DNA of 36,660 nucleotides from a virus. The notes beneath the pieces are model-generated. The model was not told the DNA's origin and ran no database searches. It saw only the letters and a program-made list of their open reading frames with translations. The stretch lies in the IMG/VR virus record IMGVR_UViG_3300021519_000025, positions 1 to 36,660 of that record, one strand, 5' to 3'. Both the position numbers and the translations under genes were made by a program. Positions 20,168 to 27,826 of this stretch are shown here, one piece after another. The first letter of the stretch is position 1, and each line of letters opens with the position of its first letter.

Positions 20168-20310
20168 ACTGACAGATTGGTATTGCGCTGCAGCGTAAGA
20201 GGCACAGAGTATATTTTAAACTAGGAAGAGCCGGGATCACGGTGGGGTTCCGCCCGGCCCAATCTGCATTGTTGATTATCAAGGGGAGATCGAAAGATCT
20301 CCCTTTTTTT
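20168..20310 (+). ncRNA. Candidate late small RNA with its own promoter and terminator
   Basis: CAGATTGG (20173-20180) pairs perfectly with CCAATCTG (20259-20266), closing a 94-base domain. Inside are a 6 bp hairpin TTGCGC/GCGTAA with loop TGCA (20183-20198) and a GC-rich hairpin GCCGGG/CCCGGC (20230-20258) with an inner CGG/CCG pair. A late box lies 6 bp before the expected start and a strong terminator ends the unit, predicting an RNA of about 143 bases. No ORF is visible. It resembles a tRNA in outline (8 bp closing stem, then TA, then a hairpin) but has no T-loop. Confidence 0.5.
20284..20310 (+). terminator. Strong intrinsic terminator
   Basis: Perfect 8 bp stem GGGAGATC/GATCTCCC with GAAA tetraloop, followed by seven T. 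It separates replication genes and the small RNA from the late block. Confidence 0.93.
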
Positions 20311-20314
20311 CTTT

Positions 20315-20322
20315 TATAAATA
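20315..20322 (+). promoter_or_regulatory. Late promoter box for the virion gene block
   Basis: Exact T4-type TATAAATA just after a terminator, 27 bp before the ATG at 20349. Confidence 0.7.
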
Positions 20323-20348
20323 ATATAAAACATCAAAAAGATTGAAAT

Positions 20349-21272
20349 ATGGCAAATCTTTCAGCAGCAGAACTATTAAAGCCGGGTAGAGAATATAGAA
20401 CTGCCGTCATTATAAGAAAAATGAATGACGGTGAAAAATTTGAATTATCTAATGGCAAAACAGTACAATTTAAAAATAGTAAAAAGATTATAGATATTCT
20501 TAAAACCAATAATGCTGCAGCAATTAACAGCATTAAATTTTTAGGTATTGATGATAAAATTTATAAATTGTCAGACATTAAGAAAAATGCTGAGTTTGGT
20601 GGGAAAGGTGACAGAGCTGGTGTTATCAAAGAAGATATGGCACTTAAATCTCTGAATGATCAACTTAATTCTATAAAGAAAAATATTTCAAAATCATTTG
20701 TTCCCATGGATATAAATGGCAAAATTCATAAAGTAATTAGAGCGGAAAGTACTTCAGGAACGCCAAAGTCTGATTTCCATCTAATAGATATCGATGGAAA
20801 AGAATGTGTATGGATATCACATAAAGATGGAAAATCTCCAAAAGATTTTCAACAATGGGGCGGCATATCTCAGAGAATTGAACCACTAATTTTTGGCCAT
20901 CCAGAAACACAAAAATTCATTAAAGATCTAAAAGTAATATATCCTAAAGGTCTACCATCAGCGACATCACTTCGAAGAAAAATTAAAGACAAAAAACTAA
21001 AGATGTTGTCTGTATATGGTAATAAGTTTGGTTCTATGTTAGGTCAACAAAATGTTTCTATTCTTTTACAGGGAAATGTAGAAGTAATATCAGCTGGTTC
21101 TGAGTACAAATTAAAAGCAAATCATGTACACTATAATGGTGAATCTGTAGATGGAAATGGGTTTGATCCTTCATTGCTAGCCGTATTTAAAGGTGATCGA
21201 TCAGATGCTGGTATAAAAGGAACCAGAATTACTATTGCACCCTATGATGGTAGAAAAGCTGAAGATTTCTAA
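20349..21272 (+). CDS. Conserved phage protein, possible PD-(D/E)xK nuclease fold
   Basis: A 307-residue protein. The N-terminal part (MANLSAAELLKPGREYR) and the AEFGGKGDRAGVIKED segment near residues 82-97 recall proteins of other T4-like phages. The central block TPKSDFHLIDIDGKECVWIS followed by HKDG and then FQQWGG (about residues 139-171) places an Asp before a strand and a Lys at the end of the next, as in PD-(D/E)xK nucleases. That is a pattern guess, not a proven fold. It is first in the late operon and its stop overlaps the next start (TAATG). Confidence 0.6.
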   Translation: MANLSAAELLKPGREYRTAVIIRKMNDGEKFELSNGKTVQFKNSKKIIDILKTNNAAAINSIKFLGIDDKIYKLSDIKKNAEFGGKGDRAGVIKEDMALKSLNDQLNSIKKNISKSFVPMDINGKIHKVIRAESTSGTPKSDFHLIDIDGKECVWISHKDGKSPKDFQQWGGISQRIEPLIFGHPETQKFIKDLKVIYPKGLPSATSLRRKIKDKKLKMLSVYGNKFGSMLGQQNVSILLQGNVEVISAGSEYKLKANHVHYNGESVDGNGFDPSLLAVFKGDRSDAGIKGTRITIAPYDGRKAEDF

Positions 21273-21979
21273 TGTATTTTACAGAATTTCTTTCTGAGCA
21301 AAAACGAAAGATACTTCATGTCTTTGACATGGATGAAACACTATTCCATTACCCAGATCCAAAAACTGAAGCTAAGATTCATGTCAAGAATTCAGCTGGT
21401 GAACGAGTAAAGTCTCTTACTAATGTTCAATTCAATAACCATAAATTAGAGCCACATCACAATTATGACTTTTCAGAGTTCAAGTCCTCTGATGTATTTA
21501 CCAAGTCTGCTCATCCTATTAACAAGATGATTAAACGTCTAAAAAACATCCACCGTCGCAATCCGCATGTTGAGATCCTTACAGCGCGTGCAGATATGGA
21601 TGATAAGGATAAGTTTGGATCTCATTTAAAAAAACACGGTATTGATATTAATAAAATTCATGTGCGTAGAGCAGGTAATCTAGATAAAGGAACACCAGCT
21701 GAACGTAAAAAGAGTATTGTTTCTGGTTTAATTAAAAATCATGGCTACGATGAAGTACATCTTTATGATGACTCTCATACCAATCTTAATCATTTTCTTA
21801 GTCTAAAACAGCATCATCCAGATACAAAATTGGTAGCGCATCATGTACAACATAATAAAGATACACACACTACATCTATAAATAAAGCGATAGCAACTAG
21901 TTTAAACCACGAGACTGAGCATGGTGGTTTGTCTTTTTATTCGCCAGACGAGCGTAAGAGAATTAAGGAAAATTCATGA
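21272..21979 (+). CDS. HAD-superfamily phosphatase with capsid-targeting-like leader
   Basis: A 235-residue protein. HAD motif I is HVFDMDETLF (D19, D21), motif II is LTARAD (T104), the motif III lysine is K147 or K148, and motif IV is HLYDDSHTNL (D166, D167). It resembles polynucleotide 3'-phosphatase-type HAD domains, so nucleic acid ends are a likely substrate. The N-terminus MYFTEFLSEQ ends in L-S-E, the kind of site cut by T4 prohead protease, just before the catalytic domain. The next gene overlaps by 4 bp. The C-terminus is His-rich. Confidence 0.75.
   Translation: MYFTEFLSEQKRKILHVFDMDETLFHYPDPKTEAKIHVKNSAGERVKSLTNVQFNNHKLEPHHNYDFSEFKSSDVFTKSAHPINKMIKRLKNIHRRNPHVEILTARADMDDKDKFGSHLKKHGIDINKIHVRRAGNLDKGTPAERKKSIVSGLIKNHGYDEVHLYDDSHTNLNHFLSLKQHHPDTKLVAHHVQHNKDTHTTSINKAIATSLNHETEHGGLSFYSPDERKRIKENS
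21877..21884 (+). promoter_or_regulatory. Possible internal late promoter box
   Basis: Exact TATAAATA inside the HAD gene, about 92 bp before the start of the nucleotidyltransferase gene at 21976. May be chance. Confidence 0.3.
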
Positions 21980-23187
21980 AAACTTTTATGCGATTTATAA
22001 CTGAAGAGACAGAAGAAAAGACAGGTAAGCCTCTTAAGCATCTCACACATGTTGAAGATCACATTATTCATTCTGGCAATGAAGGTGTAAAGAAAGCAGC
22101 TGATGTTCTAGATGATGTGCATAATTCTTTGCTAGGAAAAAAGAGTTCAACGAAAATTAGTACAAAATATGATGGTGCACCTTCAGTAGTATTTGGACAT
22201 CATCCTAAGAATGGTAGATTTTTTGTTGCTACTAAATCTGCTTTTAATAAGAATCCAAAGCTTAATTATACAGAAAAAGACATTGAAGCAAATCATGGTC
22301 ATGCGCCAGGACTTGTTTCTAAGTTAAAGACTGCGTTGAAGCATCTACCAAAGATTGCGCCAAAGCATGGTGTATATCAAGGTGATCTTATGCACACAAA
22401 AGAAGACATCAAGAAGCATGGAAAAGAATTAAGATTTACACCCAATACTATAACCTATCATGCCGATGCTGATTCTGCGCATGGTAAATCAATACATCAT
22501 TCTAAATTGGGAATGGTAGTTCATACCAAATATGAAGGCAAAGGCGATCTAGAACACATGCATGCTACACCACATGTAGATCGTGAGAAATTTACTCATC
22601 ATCCAGATGTGCATAATATAGATCCTACAGTAAAAGCTGATTCATCTCATTATACACCAAAGGAACAGCAAAAATATCATGAGGCTATGAATAAAGCCAA
22701 GAAAACATATCATCATATGGATCCATCTGCACTTGATAAATTAAAGGGCCATGAAGTTGATTTGGAAGCGCATGTAAATGATATGGTGCGTAAGGATGGC
22801 ACACCATCAACATCTGGATATATTAAGCATATTTCTGATAAATCAAATAAAGAAATTGATAAAGTAAAAACAGAAAAATCTAAGCAACAGAGACGTGAAA
22901 AATTAGCTAATACTATTAAACATATCTCTGATCATAAAAATCATTTTGATAAGGCTCTCGAGCTTCACAAACATTTAGCAGATGCTAAAAATGTTCTTAC
23001 TGGTGTAATGGCTAAGAATCAAGAATTTGGCCATACAATTGGCGGGGCCAAGACCGGTCCAGAAGGTGCTGTCGCAGTTACTAAGCATGGTGACATGTCG
23101 AAATTTGTTGATAGAAAGCAATTTTCTAGACAAAATTTCTTAGCCGGAAAAATGCAGCAGGCTAAAAAAGAGGCTCAACAAAAATGA
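21976..23187 (+). CDS. Ligase-like nucleotidyltransferase (KxDG motif) with capsid-targeting-like leader
   Basis: A 403-residue protein. STKYDGAPSVVFG has K64 in K-Y-D-G, the nucleotide-accepting lysine motif of ATP-dependent DNA and RNA ligases. FFVATKS (about 82-88), VYQGDLM (133-139, like motif III) and LGMVVHTKYEG (about 178-188, like motif IV) follow in ligase order. The C-terminal half is helical, Lys/His-rich. I recall related uncharacterised proteins in other T4-like phages. The N-terminus MKTFMRFITEE closely resembles the T4 internal-protein leader MKTYQEFIAEA. It is coupled to the HAD phosphatase upstream and the nucleotidylyltransferase downstream. Confidence 0.65.
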   Translation: MKTFMRFITEETEEKTGKPLKHLTHVEDHIIHSGNEGVKKAADVLDDVHNSLLGKKSSTKISTKYDGAPSVVFGHHPKNGRFFVATKSAFNKNPKLNYTEKDIEANHGHAPGLVSKLKTALKHLPKIAPKHGVYQGDLMHTKEDIKKHGKELRFTPNTITYHADADSAHGKSIHHSKLGMVVHTKYEGKGDLEHMHATPHVDREKFTHHPDVHNIDPTVKADSSHYTPKEQQKYHEAMNKAKKTYHHMDPSALDKLKGHEVDLEAHVNDMVRKDGTPSTSGYIKHISDKSNKEIDKVKTEKSKQQRREKLANTIKHISDHKNHFDKALELHKHLADAKNVLTGVMAKNQEFGHTIGGAKTGPEGAVAVTKHGDMSKFVDRKQFSRQNFLAGKMQQAKKEAQQK

Positions 23188-23801
23188 AAAAATTTAAGCA
23201 ATTCATAGCCGAAGAAAACGATTCACCGAAGAGACCAGCTGTATTAGCTTTTGGTCGTATGAATCCACCTACAACTGGACACTCCGTGCTAGTGAATAAG
23301 GTTCATGAATTGGCTAAGAAGCATGGCGCATATCATGAAGTAGTATTATCTGGATCTCATGATAATAAAAAGAATCCACTAGATTCTGCTACTAAATTGA
23401 AGCATGCCAAGAGATTCTTTCCACATACTAATATTAAATCTGCTTCTAAAACAGAACCTACACTCATGCATCATGCTGCGCGTCTAAGTAAAGCTGGTCA
23501 TGACCATTTAATTATGGTTGCAGGTTCAGATCGAGTTCCAGAGTATGAAAAACTTCTTCATACATATAATGGAAAAGCAGATAAATCAGGTAAAATTCCT
23601 TTTAGTTTCAAGAAAATCTCTGTAGTTTCTGCTGGTCATCGTGATCCAGATTCTGAAGGAGCCGAAGGTATGTCGGCATCAAAAATGAGAGAACATGCTA
23701 AGAATAATAAATTCAAAGAATTTCGTAAGGGTGTGCCAGATCATGTATCTGATGAACATGCCAAGGAATTATTTCATGATGTAAAAAAAAGAATGTCATG
23801 A
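23184..23801 (+). CDS. Cytidylyltransferase-fold enzyme, NMN-adenylyltransferase-like, with leader
   Basis: A 205-residue protein. GRMNPPTTGH (residues 24-33) is the T/HxGH nucleotide-binding motif and MSASKMRE (163-170) fits the ISSTxxR motif of this fold; IMVAGSDRVPEY lies between. This set fits NadM-type NMN adenylyltransferases making NAD from NMN and ATP, although other nucleotidylyl transfers are possible. The leader MKKFKQFIAEE is nearly the T4 leader MKTYQEFIAEA, with I-A-E at the expected cleavage site. It overlaps both neighbours by 4 bp. Confidence 0.75.
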   Translation: MKKFKQFIAEENDSPKRPAVLAFGRMNPPTTGHSVLVNKVHELAKKHGAYHEVVLSGSHDNKKNPLDSATKLKHAKRFFPHTNIKSASKTEPTLMHHAARLSKAGHDHLIMVAGSDRVPEYEKLLHTYNGKADKSGKIPFSFKKISVVSAGHRDPDSEGAEGMSASKMREHAKNNKFKEFRKGVPDHVSDEHAKELFHDVKKRMS

Positions 23802-24232
23802 TGTCTGAAAAAAATAAAGGATTATGGGATAACATACACGCTAAGCGTAATAGAATTAAACATGGTTCTAATGAACGCATGCGCAGACCTGGTGAAAAAG
23901 GAAGACCTACAGCATCAGATTTTAAAGCATCGCAAACAACTAGTGAAGCTAGGTTGCAAATTATTAAAAGAATATTACATGAAGCAAAATATCAAGGCAG
24001 AGAAGTAACACTTAATAAACCAATGGCTGGTGACGTAAAAAAATCTAAAGTATTTGTGCGTGATCCAAGCACCAGCAATATCAAAAAAGTAAATTTTGGT
24101 GATAAAAGTCTAAGTATTAAAAAGCATATTCCGGCTAGAAAAAAATCATATTGTGCCAGATCTTCTGGTCAAGGCAATTTAACAAAAAAGACTAGTGCTA
24201 ATTATTGGTCTAGAAAAGCATGGAATTGCTAG
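23798..24232 (+). CDS. Conserved basic phage protein
   Basis: A 144-residue, strongly basic protein. The N-terminal part (GLWDNIHAKRNRIKHGS, then MRRPGEKGRPTASDF) and the C-terminal part (KKVNFGDKSLSIKKHIPARK, ending YWSRKAWNC) are blocks I recognise from uncharacterised proteins of many tailed phages. Between them, RILHEAKYQG contains L-H-E-A, a possible prohead-protease site near residue 62, so the two halves may be separated during capsid maturation. ATG 23798 overlaps the preceding stop; ATG 23801 is equally possible. Confidence 0.6.
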   Translation: MMSEKNKGLWDNIHAKRNRIKHGSNERMRRPGEKGRPTASDFKASQTTSEARLQIIKRILHEAKYQGREVTLNKPMAGDVKKSKVFVRDPSTSNIKKVNFGDKSLSIKKHIPARKKSYCARSSGQGNLTKKTSANYWSRKAWNC

Positions 24233-24241
24233 GAGCGCAAA

Positions 24242-25558
24242 ATGGCACAGTTCAGAAAAGACACGCATCAATACTTAAATCAAGAAAAGACTATATTTGA
24301 AGTAGTAATGCTTGCAGACCAATATGGTAATCTTGTTGGTCCAGCAAATCCAAGCGGTGCTGCAGTAGATGCTTTTGGTAGAGCTAGAGTGTCATTGCCA
24401 TTTACGCTATTTGACTCTAGTAATAGATATCAAGATAATGGAAAATTTGCAACAGCAAATACTGCTGGCGGAACATATGGGTTTGTATCCAACACAGCTT
24501 CTGTGAATCTTACTGTTAATACAACATCTGGCGCATCGGTCTATAGAGAAAGTTATAGAGTATTTGCATATCAGCCAGGCAAGTCTTTACAGATATTAAA
24601 TTCATTTGTAATGAATCCAGCTAAGGCTAATTTAAGACAAAGAATAGGTTACTTTACTGCAAATAATGGTTTTTTTGTAGAAAGATCTGGTGTGTCGACA
24701 GTATCTTTTGTTAAAAGGTCATATGTTACTGGCGCAGTTGTTGATACTCCGGTTTTACAATCAGATTGGAATGTTGATAAGTTAGATGGAACTGGGCCTT
24801 CATTATTAACTTTAAATTTAGATGATCCACACATCTTATTCACAGATGTAGAATGGCTTGGTGTTGGTTCTGTTAGAATGGGATTTGTGATAAATGGCGC
24901 ACCTATAGTATGTCATATTTTTAATCACGCTAATGTTGACGATGCTGCAAAGGGTGCGTATATGCAGACAGCTTCGCTTTGTGTTAGATATGAAATTGAA
25001 AATACTGGAAGCACTGCAGAATCAAGCATATTAAAGCAGATTTGCTCTACGGTGTTATCAGAAGGTGGATACGAGTTAAACGGAAAACCACGCGACATAG
25101 GTGTAGAACCAGCGTCAGCAAATCAGATCGCTCTTGCATCAATCGGAACATATTATCCAGTGGTATCAATTAGATTGAATCCTAGTTATCTAGATGCTAT
25201 AGTTATTCCAAAAAATATAAATCTATTGCCAATTAATGCCGCTAACTATAGGTATAAACTCATATCGGGCGGCACATTGACTGGTGCTGTATGGGCAAAT
25301 GTTACTACCGATTCTGTAGTGCAGTATAATACTAATACTACAGCTACAATTAGTGGCGGTAATACTTTTACTAGCGGTTATACTGCTGCTACTTCCCAGT
25401 CTAGAGATAGCGTAGATTTAAAAGATAACATTTTTAAGTATCAATTAGAAAGAAACAGTTTTACTTCTACCCCGCTTACATTTACGCTGGCTGTTACTTG
25501 CAGCGCAGCAACAAGCAACGTGTGTGGAAGTATGGCTTTCGAAGAAGTGGTATACTAA
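24242..25558 (+). CDS. Virion structural protein (likely)
   Basis: A 438-residue protein with few Lys/Arg and many Thr, Ser, Asn, Gly and Val, typical of beta-rich phage surface proteins. The segment AFGRARVSLPFTLFDSSNRY (about residues 45-64) is a block I associate with structural proteins of T4-like phages. The C-terminal part has long Thr/Asn-rich strands (TNTTATISGGNTFTSGYT). AGGAG lies 8 bp before the ATG. It has no capsid-targeting leader. Tail, fibre or head decoration cannot be distinguished from sequence alone. Confidence 0.6.
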   Translation: MAQFRKDTHQYLNQEKTIFEVVMLADQYGNLVGPANPSGAAVDAFGRARVSLPFTLFDSSNRYQDNGKFATANTAGGTYGFVSNTASVNLTVNTTSGASVYRESYRVFAYQPGKSLQILNSFVMNPAKANLRQRIGYFTANNGFFVERSGVSTVSFVKRSYVTGAVVDTPVLQSDWNVDKLDGTGPSLLTLNLDDPHILFTDVEWLGVGSVRMGFVINGAPIVCHIFNHANVDDAAKGAYMQTASLCVRYEIENTGSTAESSILKQICSTVLSEGGYELNGKPRDIGVEPASANQIALASIGTYYPVVSIRLNPSYLDAIVIPKNINLLPINAANYRYKLISGGTLTGAVWANVTTDSVVQYNTNTTATISGGNTFTSGYTAATSQSRDSVDLKDNIFKYQLERNSFTSTPLTFTLAVTCSAATSNVCGSMAFEEVVY

Positions 25559-25771
25559 ATGAAAAAACAATTAAAAGAAGCATCAAACCCAGCTCTTATT
25601 CGTGCTAAACTCATCAAACGAATATTAAACACAGCTCATAGTAAATCTGCTCATTTTAAGACTAAAGAAACTGCTGAACTTCAATCGAGAAACTCAGATG
25701 ATCCAGATTCGCGATTGGATGGAACAACTTCAGGTACAAGAATTTATAAAAAAAGCACTCCAGGTCAATAG
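25559..25771 (+). CDS. Small basic protein with capsid-targeting-like leader
   Basis: A 70-residue basic protein starting right after the structural gene stop. MKKQLKEASNPAL contains L-K-E-A, the best match in the window to the T4 prohead-protease consensus (L/I-x-E, then A or G). The rest (KLIKRILNTAHSKSAHFKTK) is Lys/His-rich and could bind DNA; the tail is polar. I predict an internal head protein or scaffold peptide; no family is recognised. Confidence 0.5.
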   Translation: MKKQLKEASNPALIRAKLIKRILNTAHSKSAHFKTKETAELQSRNSDDPDSRLDGTTSGTRIYKKSTPGQ

Positions 25772-25780
25772 ATCTTATAA

Positions 25781-25788
25781 TATAAATA
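25781..25788 (+). promoter_or_regulatory. Late promoter box before the Dps-like gene
   Basis: Exact TATAAATA, 22 bp before the ATG at 25811, in a short intergenic gap. Confidence 0.7.
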
Positions 25789-25810
25789 GTCGAAATATAG
25801 TAGGTAATTA

Positions 25811-26254
25811 ATGGCTGATAATAAATTAGTAGAACAACTTAAGATAGTGCAAGCTTCAACTTTTGCATTATATTTAAAGTGTCATAATTATCACTGGAAT
25901 ATTGAAGGCCCAGATTTTGCTCAATATCATTCATTTTTAGATACTCTCTATAATGAATTATGGACAGCTGTAGATGCTATTGCTGAACATACGCGTACTC
26001 TTCAGGTATATGTACCAGGATCATTGATTAGATTTAAAGAGCTTTCTGTCGTAGATGATGCTACTAGTATACCTAAAGCATTAAATATGCTTTCTAATAT
26101 TCGTGATGATAACCAAAAAGTTATCAGCGTATTAGAAAAAGCTCATGAGTACTCTGAATCTGCTAAGACATATGGCATAACCAATTTTCTAGAAGAGCGG
26201 ATTGATATACATTTTAAGCATGATTGGATGCTTAGGTCTATAACGAAAGCATAG
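25811..26254 (+). CDS. Dps/ferritin-like protein
   Basis: A 147-residue four-helix protein. LYLKCHNYHWNIEGPDFAQY (residues 19-38) and YNELWTAVDAIAEHTRTL (about 45-62) match the Dps family core, with a His and the Asp/Glu positions that form the intersubunit ferroxidase site (H-x3-HW, then D and E in DAIAEH). Dps proteins form 12-mers that bind iron and often DNA. Here the gene is late and lies among virion genes, as ferritin-like proteins do in some other T4-like phages, so it may be a virion component or protect DNA from oxidation. Confidence 0.8.
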   Translation: MADNKLVEQLKIVQASTFALYLKCHNYHWNIEGPDFAQYHSFLDTLYNELWTAVDAIAEHTRTLQVYVPGSLIRFKELSVVDDATSIPKALNMLSNIRDDNQKVISVLEKAHEYSESAKTYGITNFLEERIDIHFKHDWMLRSITKA

Positions 26255-26255
26255 T

Positions 26256-27353
26256 ATGTCAATTGTAAGTCAAGGTAAATTCCTAGGTAAATCAGCAGCT
26301 TTTAAATATAGAAAAGCCGGTGGTATAGACTCTGGTATAAAGTTATCAGCTCAACGTAAAGATAGTCTAGAAAAAAGAGCTATAAATGTTAAGCAAGATA
26401 GCGAAGTTGCAAGAACAAAGGAAGTATCTCGCCGCGAAAAAGAAAGAAAGCAAAGGCAAATTCAAATGGTTAAACGTGTATCAGAAGAGACTAATACAGA
26501 AAAAAGACAAAAAGTTATTGCAGTTGGTCGACCTGACACGGCTAATACACCATTTGAAATTAGTTCTAAACTTAATAAATTATCCCAAATCAAAAATAAA
26601 ATAATCGATGAAAACGAGGTAAAAACAATGACTTTTCAAAAATATCATAATCTGCCAGACTCATTGGTTTCGGCTGTTACTGCTGTCTTAGAAAGAGTAA
26701 AGAATCCTTTCATTGATGATGATAAGAAAATGAAATCAAAGAAAGATGATGATCAGGACGATGACGACGATACGGATATGAAGTCTAAGAAGAACGATGA
26801 TTTAGATGATGAGGATGAAGATGATTCTGATAAAATGATTGGAACCAGCGGCAAGAAGACTAAAGTAGAGTTGAAACCAAAGACACAGTCGGCCAATGAG
26901 GAGCTGAAGGGCAAGCAGCATAAGCTTGACAAGAATAAGAATGGTCGTCTGGACAAGCATGACTTCAAGCTGCTTCGTAAAGAAGAGACTGAGCTAGACG
27001 AAGTTGGTCTCTCCGACGAGGAAACGCAGCGTATTCTGACTAAGTTAAAAGAGAGTGATGATAAGGCTTATAAGTATCGTGATACAGATCCAGCTGATAA
27101 AGATAATGATTATGATGCTACTAAAGACAAGAATCCAGAGCACATTGTAATGCAGCTACGCAAAGCCAAGTCGCTAGGCGCCGCTAATCGTCCTATCCAC
27201 TTTCATGATGGTTCAAAGGTAAAAGTGTCTTCAGCTCATGTACAGAAGGCGCTAGACATGCATGGTTCTTTCAAGAGAGCACCAGCAAAGGACGAGTTTA
27301 CTCAGAAGTTGCAAGCCTCACACTCCTCGTTCAAGAAAGCTCTTGGAGAATAG
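26256..27353 (+). CDS. Chimeric acidic protein with an EF-hand-like loop and internal start
   Basis: A 365-residue ORF. Residues 1-120 are Lys/Arg-rich and helical. A second in-frame start at 26628 (MTFQKYHNLPDSLVSAV, residue 125) has GAGGT 7 bp upstream and begins like a protein type I know from other T4-like phages, so two products are possible. Then comes an Asp/Lys-rich low-complexity stretch (about 158-190), and KLDKNKNGRLDKHDFKLL (about 222-239) with the D-x-N-x-N-G-x-L spacing of a calcium-binding EF-hand loop. From about 26,870 the DNA becomes clearly GC-richer. Probably a virion or scaffold protein. Confidence 0.6.
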   Translation: MSIVSQGKFLGKSAAFKYRKAGGIDSGIKLSAQRKDSLEKRAINVKQDSEVARTKEVSRREKERKQRQIQMVKRVSEETNTEKRQKVIAVGRPDTANTPFEISSKLNKLSQIKNKIIDENEVKTMTFQKYHNLPDSLVSAVTAVLERVKNPFIDDDKKMKSKKDDDQDDDDDTDMKSKKNDDLDDEDEDDSDKMIGTSGKKTKVELKPKTQSANEELKGKQHKLDKNKNGRLDKHDFKLLRKEETELDEVGLSDEETQRILTKLKESDDKAYKYRDTDPADKDNDYDATKDKNPEHIVMQLRKAKSLGAANRPIHFHDGSKVKVSSAHVQKALDMHGSFKRAPAKDEFTQKLQASHSSFKKALGE

Positions 27354-27360
27354 AATAGTA

Positions 27361-27825
27361 ATGAAAAATTTCTTAAGCTTTGTCAAAGCTGAACAGTTAG
27401 ATGAACTATCAAACAATACAATAATATCATATAGAAATAAAGTATCATCTGTTCTCGGACGAAAAGGACAAGCAGATACAAATAAAGCATGGAAACATTC
27501 CGCGGGTCTAAATAGTGCTAGAATAAAATTAAATAATTTGCCTAGTCGAAAACAATTCGGAAGTGATACCAAACAAAAATATTATAGTGATCGTAAAATA
27601 GAATTAGCAAAACAAGAAAAAAGATCAAAAGAAGAAAAAGATCGTACTGCTATAATAAAAGCAAATCGTAAAAAGTATGGTACGCCTCAGCATCATTCTG
27701 ATCCATCTTCGTATGATCGTGATAGTCAGCCAATGAGTCATGCTAAAGGAGCTAATGGTAAAATGTATCCTGATGGTGAATGGTATCCAAAAGCAAATGG
27801 AAAGTGGACCAGGGATTATCCATAA
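27361..27825 (+). CDS. Internal-protein candidate with MKNFLSF leader
   Basis: A 154-residue very basic protein. I chose ATG 27361, 7 bp after the preceding stop, because the leader MKNFLSFVKAEQLDE resembles the capsid-targeting group; L-D-E at residues 13-15 is a possible cleavage site. TIISYRNKVSSVLGRKGQAD (about 19-38) recalls a repeated motif of T4-like phage head proteins. The C-terminal part (YPDGEWYPKANGKWTRDYP) is aromatic and distinctive. Lys/Arg content suits DNA contact inside the capsid. Confidence 0.55.
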   Translation: MKNFLSFVKAEQLDELSNNTIISYRNKVSSVLGRKGQADTNKAWKHSAGLNSARIKLNNLPSRKQFGSDTKQKYYSDRKIELAKQEKRSKEEKDRTAIIKANRKKYGTPQHHSDPSSYDRDSQPMSHAKGANGKMYPDGEWYPKANGKWTRDYP

Positions 27826-27826
27826 A

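Noticed and set aside
20173-20266. Calling the late small RNA a tRNA
   Set aside because: The closing helix is tRNA-like but there is no T-loop, no D-arm of normal size and no clear anticodon arm.
27262-27360. Longer form of the gene at 27361
   Set aside because: The extension overlaps the preceding gene in another frame and hides the MKNFLSF leader, which is shared with the next gene.
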